DNA of 64,000 nucleotides from Pogonophryne albipinna. Taxonomy: Eukaryota; Chordata; Actinopteri; Perciformes; Artedidraconidae. Shown here piece by piece: positions 21,832-41,900 of this stretch (position 1 is its first letter; each line of letters starts with the position of its first letter). Both the position numbers and the translations under genes were made by a program. The stretch is taken from positions 34,165,196-34,229,195 of the forward strand of contig CM053252.1 of the NCBI GenBank assembly GCA_028583405.1, in the 5' to 3' direction. The notes beneath the pieces are model-generated. The model did no database searches, was not told the DNA's origin, and saw nothing but the letters and a program-made list of their open reading frames with translations.

Positions 21832-22422
21832 AATGTAACCTCCTAATGTAATGTATAACTCCTATGAAAATGTTCAAAAAGTGCTCAAACTTCACGTGTG
21901 CTAACAGTCCAGACATCTACGGGACAGTTTTGAGATTTCTTCAAATGCCGTTACCATGGCAACACAATGCTCGCCTTGAAACACGGTTTTCTCATAACTT
22001 CAGTGAAACTGCTCCAAACGCCCCAAAAACTCACAGGTTTGGTAACGATGCAGCCATCAACGCATATAAGCGTATTATGGGGTGTCATCAAATGCCGTTG
22101 CCATGGCGATAGATCATTTGCCATCAAGTTTGTTCAAAAGTTTGCGGTTCAAATATTCTGCTGCTTTTCCAAGCCTTTTTACATTATTTTCTTCTCTCAT
22201 CACACATTCAAGCCCCCAGTGTTCATGTATCATTTCAATCTAAATTCTTCACTTTCTTCTTACACATTACATTTCAGCATAGCAGTTTAGCGTCAGCTTT
22301 TCAGCATAAAGCATTCTCACTAGCAATTTCTTCAGGAATTGCATTCTCTAGTTAAGAGTTGAAACTCTTGAAGCTCACACAAAGGTCTGAGGATTTTTTG
22401 GCGTAAAGCACAAACACATTTT

Positions 22423-22626
<204 letters not shown>

Positions 22627-22822
22627 GAAGACAGACAGGAAGTTGGGGAGGAATTCCCAAGCAGACATTTCTCACGTTCCTGCAATGATTGAAAACACAC
22701 TCCACTAAAATGGCGGTGGACATAATTTCCAGGTGAGGAAAGATTGAGGCTGTAACCTCTTCCCCTCTGCCTTTATCTCCCCCCACCCCGGCACAAACAA
22801 TATCCTCCTTGATATTATCCTT

Positions 22823-23525
<703 letters not shown>

Positions 23526-23779
23526 TTTCGTGTGCTACTGTGGCTGCCTTGTGGGTTCGATCCCAGCAGTCGACATGTTGAAGCATACTTGTGCAAGATA
23601 TTTAACCCCGAGTTGCTCCAGAAGGCATGGCCAACAGTGTGTGAATGTTAGCTTAAAATGGCATATTGCTCTGTGTGAATGTGTTGTTAATGGGTGAATG
23701 ATGAGTTGTAGAATGTAAAAGTGCTTTGAGGGGTCGTAAAGTCTGGATAAAGCACTACATAAATAAAGTCCATTTACCA
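23526..23779 (+). mobile_element. tRNA-derived SINE
   Basis: A pol III B-box-like GGTTCGATCCC lies at 23,554-23,564. The 3' part reads AGTGCTTTGAGGGGTCGTAA, then AAGCACTACATAAATAAAGT and CCATTTACCATTG, a familiar fish SINE ending. The A box at the left edge is degenerate, so the start is approximate. Confidence 0.7.
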
Positions 23780-24613
23780 TTGTTGATCATGACATAATTT
23801 TTTCTCATCCTCATTTTTACTTTAGTGGACAGTTACGTTTTTTTTCCTGATATTTTAGTTTTAACTTAATCCATTTTGTTATGAATGCTCTTTCCATATA
23901 TGATTTCTTAAGATGCGAATACAATCTTTTAAAACATTTTGAGAAACCCACTGCTCTGTGGGATAAACATTACCCAACAGAAAAATAATAACACCATACC
24001 AAGTAAAACTTTGTAACATAATAACTTTAGTCAATCGTTTTTGAATCCATTAAATAATCTTAAGTTTAGAGACACAGGGCTCATCTTACTTTAGAAGGCT
24101 GAATAGAGTCATTCATCACTGTTAGATTTAGAGATATGGAGTGTAGAAGAGAATGCACTGAACAGCATATGCATCATAAGCTGTTTAGTGCTGTTCTCCT
24201 CTTCTAGCATCTATTCATTTTTGTTTATGTAAGTGTTTGTGTGTGTGTGTCTGCTGCATCAGATGTTATGTGATGCATTAGGCGTTGCTGATGCCTAGGT
24301 GTAAAGAATCCCATTAGAGTGAGCGGGTCGGCAGATCGATACCTTACGGGATCCAGATAAACGGTATGTGTGTGTATGTGTATGTGTGTGTGCCTGTGTG
24401 TGTGTGTGTAAGTGCTTTAACACCTCTCAGAGGTGGATTAGGGTGCGACAGCTTGGAGACACTGTCAGAGAGGGTTAGTGTCAGAGGGAGAGGGAAAGTG
24501 TAGAGAGAGAGCTGGAGAGAAGTAAAGAGGAGGAGATGGAGGGAAACAAAGCTGTAAGAGGGTACACGCCCCCAAAGTCCTGATCTGTACAGGTGAAATA
24601 CTTCAAATCACCT

Positions 24614-24665
<52 letters not shown>

Positions 24666-25445
24666 AAATGATGTGAAAGGTCTTTCATGTATGTACTTGG
24701 GGACTGAGTCAGCTGTTGATAATTGTATTATGAAGACAGAGAAGCACAATGTAGATGCTTTTTTGGCTCCTATCTGATATTGCTCCTTGTATAGAGATGT
24801 GCAAAAAAACCTAACTTTTAAAAACGTAAAAAGACTGTCCCGAGACAAAAAAGGCATCACAGCAGGTTTATGGGAGGTTTAAGAGTTGGGAAATCGTAAG
24901 TTAGTATTCCATCTTCTCTGTGTGCATGAGCGTTAGGTTGGATCATAAGCTTTATTTTTGATCCGTGTTCAAACACATTAAAAAGGGTAATCAATGTCCT
25001 GGTGGCAACAAATTAAACAGAACAGGTGAGCCATGAAGTATTAAAGGTTACAACTTTTTCTTATTATTTCAACTATCCATGAATGCATCACAAATGCCCT
25101 TTAGATTGTTGGTCAGTGACATGTCTTTAACATTGCATTAAGCTTACATAGTCTACCTGCATTCCAGTGGGAACCTGGATCAATTCAAACTAATGCATAT
25201 TTTACATTTGATAATGTAAACTGCATTATGACTGGTAATGCTTTGGATCACTTTTTTTTAAAGAGACCCCACCCCGGCTGTCAAACATGTTTCTATCATG
25301 GAGGAAATAAAGTTGTTTGCAACAAAAAAAATACCATATTCATAATTTCGACTTGAAGGATCCAATTATGCTGTCTGCTCGTCACCATGGTTGACGTCAT
25401 GTGATGTGTAACATTGGTTTGAATTTTTATTTACCTTTTTTGTTA

Positions 25446-25446
<1 letters not shown>
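23780..25446. other. Intronic stretch without recognised gene
   Basis: Contains short TG tracts at about 24,240-24,252 and 24,366-24,410 and a (TG)n of about 48 bp at 24,614-24,661. No coding match. Confidence 0.5.
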
Positions 25447-25499
<53 letters not shown>

Positions 25500-25560
25500 A
25501 TGGGACTTGTATAGCGCTTTTCAGGAAACTCAAAGACGCTTTGACAGAGAATAAAAAAAA
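25447..25560 (-). mobile_element. Retroposon 3' fragment with (ATT)n tail
   Basis: A (TAA)n run at 25,447-25,498 is followed by CATGGGACTTGTATAGCGCT and CTCAAAGACGCTTTGACAGA. On the minus strand this is a short retroposon end with an (ATT)n tail, a pattern common in fish genomes. Confidence 0.55.
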
Positions 25561-25856
25561 AAACTAAAAAACAAAGAAATACAAAAAGATAAACAAAACA
25601 AATATAATAAATGTTTATTTATGTGAGAAATAAAAGTGAAAATTCCCATTACAGATTCCCAAATACAAATATCACAACGTTTAGTTTTGTTAGTCGAATA
25701 TCTAATTATATTTAATCAACAATTAAAATATCAAACAAGAAAACAAAGAACTAGTTTTGGAATTCTTTTTCAAGAGTCTGCTTTGTATGTTTTATATATG
25801 GCTCCCTGGGTGTATTCTAAGAAAGCCCCCAGAGATAGGGTTGCAGCAAACGTTCT

Positions 25857-26190
25857 TAGTGGCCAAACTGTGGTACTACAACTTATTTGTTCGTGTGTGA
25901 CGTCGTTGGGCCCAAAAATACTTTTTCCTATTGACTTACATTGGGAAAGAGACGTCTGCACAGCATATCATTTATCTTTAGCTAAATCAACTACCAAGTA
26001 AAAACACTTGAATTCAATTTAAATTCATGAGGTCGTCAAATGTGTATGATGTACACATAGCCGTTGCATTATTTTCCTCTCAAATAATTTGACCGAACCA
26101 AACTGGATATTATGCTGACACAGTGGATTGGAGGCGGGGCTTAAGTCAAATGCAAGTGTGCATGCTCTTTGGGCCCATTGTGGTTTCATG
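25857..26190 (+). repeat. Interspersed repeat family Y, copy 1
   Basis: Shared in order with 31,470-31,735: TGGTACTACAAC, GTGACGTC, GGCCCAAAAATACT or GGGCCAAAAATACT, TTTTCCTCTC, and GGCGGGGCTTAAGTCAAATG against AGCGGGGCTTGAGGAAGATG. No coding capacity; class unknown. Confidence 0.55.
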
Positions 26191-26818
<628 letters not shown>

Positions 26819-27084
26819 AAATGTACAACCACATTTTCCTTTAAATTGTTATTAAAAATACCAACATGTATATTTCTATACAAATTACAATTGCTACAAA
26901 ATGAATAAACTACTGGAAAATAAATTATGACAATCAAAAACACAGCTTCTCTCACTCTTAGGCCACACACTCACACTCCAGTGGGTAGGCGGTAGAGTGA
27001 ACGCATGGCAGATGCCCGACACATTGGTGTCCGCTCAGTCACTATAAAGAGCAGCTGCTCAGTCTACACTGCCCCTTTGGCATT

Positions 27085-27270
<186 letters not shown>

Positions 27271-27792
27271 TATAACACTGATGCTGGAGGGCATTCCATC
27301 TCTCACAGATTATAAGTGCTCGACACAAAAATATACACACACGTCGACAAAAAGAGCCAGCGAGAGATAACAACAGCACTAAAACCTGATCAGCACTCAC
27401 CCATATCAATCCATGTCACTCCCTGATCCCTCTGTCACGCACACACTTGCCATAAATCCCTACATGTGGCTAAACCGACCCTCACATGCTCACATGCATG
27501 CATACACAGATAGTCAACACCCTCGGGTCTAAAAACTGAGCGAGATGTCAAAAGGAGTGTGGACAGAAAACGGAAAAAAATGAAAAATAAGTCGACATTT
27601 AAGATGAGTTTCACAAGATATAACCCTGTCTCCTTTATGAGTGTGCTACCAGTAGTGCAGATAGTTACTTGGAAATCAAATAACAGTCATTTATCAAGCT
27701 CAGGAGAATCTCCCACCTGTTTTGGTCTCGGTTTCGGGATTGTCCACACAATACAATCAATTCCAGTACGTGTTTTTGTCTTTTTATTCTGC

Positions 27793-27847
27793 TGCAACGC
27801 AAATAAATCCCAAATTGGGATCAATAAAGTACATATTATCTTATCTT
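27793..27847 (+). mobile_element. Retroposon 3' tail fragment
   Basis: AATTGGGATCAATAAAGTAC followed by ATATTATCTTATCTTA resembles the GGGATCAATAAAGTATCTATCT-type ends of fish Rex-like LINEs, here degenerate. The region from 27,269 to 27,792 shows nothing else. Confidence 0.45.
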
Positions 27848-28184
27848 AAGCAATGGTGCCAAGTCTGCCATGCTAAATATTTCTATATGATTGAATGATG
27901 CAGCCATTAACATCAAGAAGTCAATGCAACATTAAATAACTTCAATAAAGAGATGGAACAAGCAAAACACACAGTTTATTATAGTGTCAGACTGTGTGGA
28001 ATGAATACCAACTCTAAAGCTTAGTGATGTGGAAGAGTTCTCGGAACTTGTAATTCATTAGTTTTAGTAGTGAGTCTGTAGTTGCAACCTAAAATGACAT
28101 TGTTGCGACCTGAATTAACAGTCCGCGCATGATGATGTTAAAATCCGTGAGTGTTTCCTATTACATTTTGAAAAAGTGTTCACC

Positions 28185-28375
28185 CCTGTGTTAGGTCTGT
28201 TTTTACTTCCTGTCTCTGTGTTGTTCTGCCTGTTTGATTACCTGATTCTGTTCCCTTGTTCCCTTGTGTTTTTCCTGCCCTGCCCAGCTGTGTCTTGTCC
28301 TTGAGATGTTTTCTTTTGGTGCATTGGGGTCCACCCTGCTTTGCTCGAACCTGACCGATGACAGGACGTTTGTAT
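28185..28375 (+). mobile_element. Possible retroposon 3' fragment
   Basis: Pyrimidine- and TG-rich text ending GCATTGGGGTCCACCCTG then CCTGACCGATGACAGGAC is reminiscent of fish LINE 3' regions that contain a GCATTTGGGTCCA-type motif. Boundaries and class are uncertain. Confidence 0.3.
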
Positions 28376-28467
28376 AAACGATGAACTAACACAAAAGCAT
28401 AGGTTTATCTCTGCTACCAACAATATTTATGAACTAAGAATCCAGATTTCAGTGTTTTAATTGGTAG

Positions 28468-30540
<2,073 letters not shown>

Positions 30541-30640
30541 GGTTAATATCTTGCCCAAGGACACATCACAAAGTTGAATGCAGGTACTGGGAATCAAACC
30601 ACTGTCTCTGATACTGACACTCGTTTACACCATGAATCAC
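30541..30640 (-). mobile_element. SINE fragment, reverse orientation
   Basis: TCTTGCCCAAGGACACATCA followed by GTACTGGGAATCAAACCAC is the complement of a SINE with a B-box-like GTGGTTTGATTCCC. Only the head survives. Confidence 0.5.
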
Positions 30641-31469
30641 ATATGGGAACTGAATGGTTTGATGAAAATAGTGTCATTCATGTTTCATAGACTAGAATCA
30701 GCAATTCAGAATACTGTATTGTCCATTACATTCACACATGATGGGACTTGGCACAATACGATAACATAACACTCACCATACACCGTACAACATTCACTTC
30801 ATACACACACAAAGAGGACATTGCATTTTAAAGACATCTTAATGACTAATTGGTCTTAATAAAAGTGTAAAGTTGATTGTTACCTGATCTCATCTTAACG
30901 CAACCGAACCTATTTCTTTCACATTCAGTGTTTTTCACGAAAAACGATCAAACCAAATAAGGAGAATTACTTTGTATCAACACACACATTCTCAAACACA
31001 GAGTGAGTGAAGGGTGAGTCAGCTAGGGGATGGATCTGGCTAAATGTTCAGTTGTAAGTCAAAGCCACATGGGATCTTTCTAAAGCTCTTTCATTACAGA
31101 TATTACAGACAACAGATATATCATATGACATGGTGAAACCATTTTTGAAACACATAATTGAGTGCTTTAATTCAATACATTTGACAATTCAATCATACTA
31201 TTATCAACAGTTAGTTCTTCTGGATTTCTCCTCCTAAAGTGTTATTGTGTAAATAATAGTCGATTGATAAAAAAAGACCGGATCTGCTTTGACATCATGA
31301 ACTTTCCCAATGTTTTGAAATCACTATTTAGGGGGAGCAAAGGCTCATGGTTTAACGTCATTATCCAGGATGGTATGTGAAAGCATATTAAACTGCAGGC
31401 CCCATTTCTGAGTGAGTGGGGCTGGGTCACGTCCGGAACATGAGCCGGTTGGTGAATCACATTTTTCTT
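30641..31469. other. Intronic stretch without recognised feature
   Basis: AT-rich; nothing recognised. Confidence 0.5.
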
Positions 31470-31735
31470 AAGGCCAAATGCTGGTACTACAACCTTCATG
31501 TCAGCCTGTGACGTCATTAGGGCCAAAAATACTGTTTCCCATCATCTAAAATTGCGAAAGAGCCATCTTTAAATCAGAATATATGTTTTATATAAATGAA
31601 CTTTACAGGATGAACACTTTAGATCCTATTATTTTCCTTTTCCATTCATTTGACTGAAACAAGACCGGAAATGATGCAACAGATTAGAAGCGGGGCTTGA
31701 GGAAGATGCAATTGCGCAATGGATTTGGAAGTTTG
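31470..31735 (+). repeat. Interspersed repeat family Y, copy 2
   Basis: It aligns by eye with 25,857-26,190 in the same orientation: AATGCTGGTACTACAACC, CTGTGACGTCATTAGGGCC and GAAGCGGGGCTTGAGG. Confidence 0.55.
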
Positions 31736-31944
31736 CCAGAAGATCACCAACAGATCTAGGGAAGGTCTAGGGAATATAAAGGGGACATCTAGGGTAGACC
31801 TAGGGCAGATCCAGGTATTCTTTTCTGTATACAATCAAGGCTGGGATTGTGGATTGATGTCATCGTAAAATAAATCAATATACCAACAATAAAAAGTTGG
31901 TATACTGCCCAGCCTTTTCATGGTCATACATGTCAACCAGTCTA

Positions 31945-32153
<209 letters not shown>

Positions 32154-32496
32154 GACCTGTGCCAAAGTTGAGTTGCTCTCTAAAGTGTCTTCTTCTCCTT
32201 TTTGTGATAAGCATGCTCCTTCTCTTTCTGTCTGCTCTGCCGCCAGCTAACACACACTATCACTGATTCAAAGCCGCAGATAAATCACTCACAAACATGC
32301 AAACAGTCAGACGTGGCGACAAAGACGGGGACGGAGGTACGCACACACTGAGGATGACAAAAACATAAACAACAAGATGGCTGATGCTACAGATGGAGGA
32401 GGTTTGTTGTTATTTCCTGTTTTGGAGCAGGGTGGCTTTCTTTGCAGAGTCATAACACAACTTACAGTGGTGTGGAGGGCGGCTGGGAGATTTATC

Positions 32497-32732
<236 letters not shown>

Positions 32733-32734
<2 letters not shown>

Positions 32735-33428
32735 TAAATACTTTTTTCCAATCCTGCAGTGTTATCTCTTTTCAGGTCTGTCTCCTTTTCTTTCTTTCTT
32801 GATATGACCTCCTGGACCACTGTGTAATCTAGATGAAAGCCACCTCTACACAAACACACACACACACACACACCTGGGGGTGCATATGGGGATATTGAGA
32901 ACAGCTATGCATTGATCCTGTATATTGCAGCATGTGGAAAGTGAGACTGAAGGATTGGTGTTCCTCTGCCCCTCCATACAAACAGATATGCTGAGTCAAG
33001 GAGCCATGACTGGAACCACTGTAAAACATACATTGTGTCTGTGTGTGAGAGCGTGTCTCCAATGCACATGGTCTCCCATCACCTCAGGGAAGGCACAGAT
33101 AAGCAGAGTCTATAGGCTGAGATAAGATCGGAGACACTGGGGAGACTGACTGACTGTAAGTGACTCACTGTAGGGGAAACTGCAGCTTTATGGCCTCTCT
33201 GAGCCTGAGGGCTCTGAGGGAAACACTTTTGTTTTTTGATGAAAACGGCTGGAAGACGGCTGAGAGGGATGAAGGTTTTTGGGACTTGAACTGCAGTGCT
33301 TCATGTGAAAAAAATCCAGTAAGTAAAGTTTATGTGGTTTCGGATAGTTCATTCATGAGCAATTTGTAATAAGGGTTGACCACAAATACATTAGACTATA
33401 GTGAGACGATAAATGGTGTATTTACATT
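32733..33428. other. Intronic stretch without recognised gene
   Basis: Short CA tract at about 32,851-32,872. Nothing else recognised. Confidence 0.5.
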
Positions 33429-33550
33429 AAATAACATTTCGTTTTAGCTGATGCTTTTATTCAGAGTTACATACTATGGAAGCAAATCCCGACCCACCAT
33501 TGGCCGTGTCTATTGGGATTCAGTGTCTTGCCCAAGGGCATGTTGGAGAT
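33429..33550 (-). mobile_element. L2-tailed SINE or L2 3' fragment, reverse orientation
   Basis: TTAGCTGATGCTTTTATTCA followed by GAGTTACATAC is the complement of the L2-type tail seen intact at 56,230-56,262. The following TTCAGTGTCTTGCCCAAGGG is typical of fish SINEs that borrow this tail. Confidence 0.55.
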
Positions 33551-34562
33551 TGATATATTATATGGATATGATGTAATAATAAATATACAAGTACATTTGT
33601 TATTTAATAAATGGTGTTCAACTGCAGATTCGGACAACACAGTGATGACATGTTAATATCATCATAAGATGTTTTGACTTGAAGTTGAAGTGACGAGAAG
33701 GTCAAACAAGAGAAAATATAGTGAAACATAATGAAAGTTAAGTGTTTTTGTTGTGCTAAAAATAATACAGGGTTAGCTAAATGACACCAAGTTTTTGAAT
33801 AAATCTTGACACATTTGTTAGCATGTGCAGTCCTTCATCTTTAACATGATGAAATATTCAATTCATAAATTGATCACCGCCGAGGATCCCTTTAAACTAA
33901 ATAAATGATGCTTTTAAGATCCTTCAAAATTAGCATCATTTTTTTGTTTGGATTGAACCGGGACAGTGTTCAATTCAACAACTTGGTGTCATTTATCAAG
34001 TTCTTCATTCTTTTTAGAATTAAATGAAAATACTTATATTTTTATATTTTCTTAGCCTGTTCAAATGTAAATCTGTATGACATGCCTGCACCTTTAATCA
34101 AACAAGAGATGCTAAAGGCCCTCAAACTGATATTGGTAAGTTCTGCCACACACAGGCATGTTCCTCAGAGGGTGAGACAAAAGTGATGTGTGTGTGTGTG
34201 ATAAGAAACGGCGCCATGGCAGTCGCAGGACACAACAATGAACCCTCCTTACGAACACACACGCACACTGATAAGCATCACCTCCATCCCTCCGTCTGCT
34301 CTGAAACCAAAAGTTGATAACTGAAAAAAAGAGAGCTCCGGCTGGAGTCAGAACAACCACAGATACCAATTTGGGCAGACAGAAGGATACAGACAGGGAT
34401 GGAGGAAATATAAAGCGACTGTTCTTCATCTCCCTCCCTTTTATGTTATTATGAATGAGTCATAAAGGCACATTTGAATAAGACTTCATCGACTGATCTA
34501 AATAACTATATAGCTAGTTGAGTGACACACTTCTAAAACAGAAATTAGAATTTGGAAAACTC
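33551..34562. other. Intronic stretch without recognised feature
   Basis: AT-rich; nothing recognised. Confidence 0.5.
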
Positions 34563-34566
34563 TTAA

Positions 34567-35646
34567 CCTGTTAAACCCCAAGCCTGTTTTTCAGGTCTCA
34601 GGCTTGAAAATGACATGCCCAGAACAAATGACTATCTATTCACTTCTAAAAGGGGTAAATTAATCATCTTTTCTCAAAGCAATGATACATCGGTGAGTTG
34701 GATGTAGAAGAGTCAGAATCAATATAGATGTATTTATTTTTAAAATAAATTCAGATTGAACATAGTAGAACAGTGTAAATTATAGTTTCCGTCCAAAAAC
34801 AACCATGACTTATAGTGAAAACCAGCCTTGAATGATGGGATGGTAGACTAAAAGCTTTAGGAATCCAAACTATAACATATAATAAGTACCCTGTATCAAG
34901 ATTGATGCAAAACAAGTGACATTTGAGAGGTTTAGAAGAAAACCCATTTGGGTGTATTTGCCATATCTCTGGAACCCATTGGTGACTGACACCTCTTTTG
35001 AACTGTTAGAGCCAATAGAATCGAGGGGGAGTTCCTAAATCCATCTAAACATTACCATTGAGGAATGAGAGTGATGCGCAGCCAGCATCCCCCAAATCGG
35101 AAGCTGTCATACACACTCGTAGCTCTCATAGCAGATATATATGAAAACTACTCTTATTGACATAAATGTTATGATCATTTCAAAGTGACACAGAGACATT
35201 GGATTAACCTTCAGCAGCGTTTATATGCGTTTTAATGCCATTGAACACAACTTTTGATCAGAAAACAGCAAATGTAAGACGTATTTGCCGTTTTGGCCAC
35301 GTAAAGTGAAGTTGTGTGTTGTCTTTGCTGGCTTTCGCTGCTGTGAGTTTTGGTCGTACCGTGATGATACTTATACCATTGGAATCTGAGGAAGCTCAGC
35401 TTTCATATGATATATAGCTTCTGCAGATTGCAGAAGTATAAAATACCGTGAGTTATGTGCTAAGTGCATTCAGATGCTCGGCGTTAGAGTTGTGTTTTGT
35501 TTCGGTTAAAAATTGTTCATATTGTCAGTTAGCTGAGTTTCTTCCCGTTAAGTGGGTATGACACAGTAATAGGTGGTTAAATGTTAAGAAGCCCTGAGAC
35601 ACAGTTTTGTGAATATTGTTCCTGCGGGGGCATGGAGTTTAACAGG
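34567..35646 (+). mobile_element. piggyBac-type MITE, complete, 1080 bp
   Basis: TTAA target duplications sit at 34,563-34,566 and 35,647-35,650. The termini are CCTGTTAAACCCCAAGCC at the left and, complemented at the right, CCTGTTAAACTCCATGCC. TTAA plus CCY ends fit piggyBac. No transposase frame is present. Confidence 0.75.
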
Positions 35647-35650
35647 TTAA

Positions 35651-36947
35651 TCAAAACGCAACGGTTGAAGTTGCTCTTGCAAGTGACACATGTTTGTTTT
35701 ACTATTTAGGTAACACCTATATGGTGTCGTAAAGAAGCCATTGTTTATTTTATAGGGTTAATTGAGCAGTCTATAAGGATTTGGTGCCGCCAAATGTCGC
35801 TGTTAGTAACATTAACATTTCTGAATTTAACATCTGAATCATCTCTCACTCATTGTGCAGAATGTTTTTTTTAATCAATATAATATAAGTTAATATTATT
35901 CAATTTTTACATGTATATCCAGGAAATGCATATAGGAGTTGTTTGTATGTTTTAATTTGTCAATGTGAAGCACATTTTGGATATGTTGTGTACTACTGAG
36001 TGAATGTTAAATGTCAAACAAATGTAGTGCATTAGAAACGCACAACATTTCCCTCATCTAGTGGATGGTAATGCTCAAGTAAAGGACCGTATAATTATAC
36101 TTAAGTACAGTAAATATACTTAGTTACATTCCAACATTTTGTTGATCTGCTTATCATAATTGTGTGTGGTGTGGTGCGTATTACCCGGTATGTGATGGAA
36201 AGCAGCAACAGGCAGAGAAGACAAAGATCAAATCAGATATATTCAAAACACCTTTTTGAGACACATGATGTAAATGTTTCTTGGCACCTGTATAAAAAAA
36301 GCCCAGCAGTGGCTCTACAGTATGTCAGTGTGTGGGCGGACCTGGCTGAAGTCTCTGTCACAAGACACAGCCGATGTCACAGACATTGTGTCGCTCCTTT
36401 ATCTCCTTTATCAGACAAAAGGCAACAGGATATCATTTCACACAATAAGTGATGGTTCCCATACCCACACTGGCAGTAAATACCAGGCATAATCCACACA
36501 CACATTCACAAGACCCATGTAACAGCATTATCATTTGAGAGTACAATACATATTTTAAAGGGGAAATCCTCTCATCTCTGTGTGTGATTGGATTAGACTA
36601 ACATCGTAACCAGATTAAAGGAGACATGTAGAGGGACATCAAAACCACTTGAAAATAAATCAATCCTGTTCAATGGCTGATAGACTTTACAGGCCTTTTC
36701 AAACAATTGCAGTCTATTTAATTACAGAAAAAGGGCAAAGTTCACATAACAATAGGAAGGGAGAACAACAGGAGCAGCAACTCGCGTAGGAAAGCTGAAG
36801 AATGGCTGGTGTAAATGTCGGACTACTTCTAATCCACTTGGATGCGATTGTACTTGTGTTAGACAACGTCAACGGAAATCTCTTTAACGTTAAACTCATT
36901 CAAACCGATTTCAGCAGTCTCCCTTACGACACCAAGCATACTCTAAG
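35651..36947. other. Spacer between inverted MITE copies, no recognised gene
   Basis: AT-rich spacer of about 1.3 kb. A frame near 36,162 (96 codons) has no motif. Confidence 0.5.
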
Positions 36948-37864
36948 CAACATTTAACAACCTATTAATTTGTCATACCCACTTAACGGGAAGAAACTCA
37001 GCTAACTGACGATATGAATTTGTTTTAGCTAAACGAAAGCTGAGATTCCACAGATTCTAGAGGTATAAGTATCATCACGGTGCGACCAGAACTCAGGGCA
37101 GCGAAGGCAAAACCAGACAACACACAACGTAGCTTTACGGAGCCAAAACGGCAAATACGTCTTACCTTTGTTTTTTTCTAATCAAAAGTTGTGTTCAATG
37201 GCATTGAAACGCATACAAACATTGCTGAAGGTTAATCCAATGTGTCTGTGTCACTTTGAAATGATTACTGATAATCCATCATAACATTTTTGTCAAAAAC
37301 GGAGATTTCATATAGAGTGTGTGAGAGCTACAACCCAGCTTCCGGTTTTGGGCATTCTGGCTGTGCATCACTCATTCATCAATGGTAATGTTTAGATGGA
37401 TTTATGAACTTCCCTCTCGATTCTATTGGCTCTAACGGTTCAAAAGAGGTGTCAGTCATCAAAATCGACAGAGGGGGGCCAGAAATATGGCAAATCCACC
37501 CAAATGACCCCAGAAGTGTTTTTTTTGTGCTAAATCTCTCCAAAAAGGTCACATTTCACTTGTTTTGCATCAATCTTGATACAGGGTACTTATTATATGT
37601 TATAGTTTGGATTCCTAAAGCTTTTAGTCTCCGATCCCATCATTCAAGGGTGCTTTTCACTATAAGTCATGTTTTTCTTTGGACGGACACTATAATTTAC
37701 AGTTTTTTTTACTATGTTCAATCTGAATTTAATTTAAAATAAAAAACATCTATATTGATTCTGACTCTTCTACATCCAACTCACAGGTTTATCATTGCTT
37801 TGAGAACAAATATTATTAATTGACCCCTTTTAGAAGTGAAGTTATGGTCATTTGTTCTGGGGCT
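36948..37864 (-). mobile_element. piggyBac-type MITE, truncated, inverted copy
   Basis: It matches the interior of the 34.6 kb element on the opposite strand: CATACCCACTTAACGGGAAG, GGCAAATACGTCTTAC, AAAAGTTGTGTTCAATGGCA and CCCCTTTTAGAAGTGAA. Both ends of the element are missing. The 112-codon frame at 37,404-37,742 falls inside it and is not treated as a gene. Confidence 0.75.
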
Positions 37865-39029
<1,165 letters not shown>

Positions 39030-39341
39030 TTAGGTCAGTAGGATAGAAGGAGTAGGCCTGGACATGTATGCAGTACCGCAATCCTTCATTTGAGAATGCA
39101 TTTACACATGTTTTGGCTGCAAGACATATTGTACTTCCTACGATTTTTGAATATTGCACCAGCCAATATTGCAATTTCAATAACAGTTTGATTAATTCAG
39201 CAGCCCCTTATTACTACACACATGCAGTATTATCCGCGGGCCTCAGGCTTTGCTTCTTTTTTTTAAACGAGTGATTACAGGCAGTTTGTTCTTGTTGATA
39301 TCGGGCGAAAATGCCATATATTGGAATATAGACTTCATTTA

Positions 39342-41589
<2,248 letters not shown>

Positions 41590-41900
41590 GATGTAGAGAC
41601 CTGCGGTGGAGCGGAGGTGTAAGGACAGGAGCATTTGTTGTCGACGGACAGCCAGCTGAAGAGTTACTCCGGCTGATAAGCAGCAAACGGCCTGATGTTA
41701 CAGCGGCTGGAGCACTGACATGGAGGGTCACAGACCTCACATTTCATTAGTGGAGAGCCGATCAATCCTAAATCCCAACGCAAAGCCAAAACGCCTGCTT
41801 ATAATCTAATGAAGGCAACTGATATGATATGATGGAATCCACCGGGCAATTACTTAGACTGTAATTCAAAAAGCATTTCTCAATCCACCAAGATACTGTG
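41590..41900. promoter_or_regulatory. Candidate conserved non-coding block
   Basis: Balanced, repeat-free sequence with GGCTGATAAGCAGC, CATTTCATTAGTGG, TTATAATCTAATGAAGG and GGGCAATTACTTAG, rich in homeodomain-like ATTA cores. Called from texture only. Confidence 0.3.

Larger units (their letters stand above)
20683..22351 (+). mobile_element. Helitron-like non-autonomous element, ~1.67 kb
   Basis: The 3' end has a 6-bp stem (GCAATT at 22,323, AATTGC at 22,337), then ATTCT and CTAG ending at 22,351 with T following, as expected for Helitrons, which end in CTRR and insert between A and T. The left end coincides with a perfect 30-bp palindrome (20,683-20,712). Internal text such as CATTGAAGTCAATGGAG is familiar from widespread fish repeats. 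There is no Rep/helicase frame. The true 5' TC terminus was not identified. Confidence 0.45.

Noticed and set aside
37404..37742. 112-codon plus-strand frame
   Set aside because: It lies entirely inside the truncated MITE copy and has no recognisable domain.
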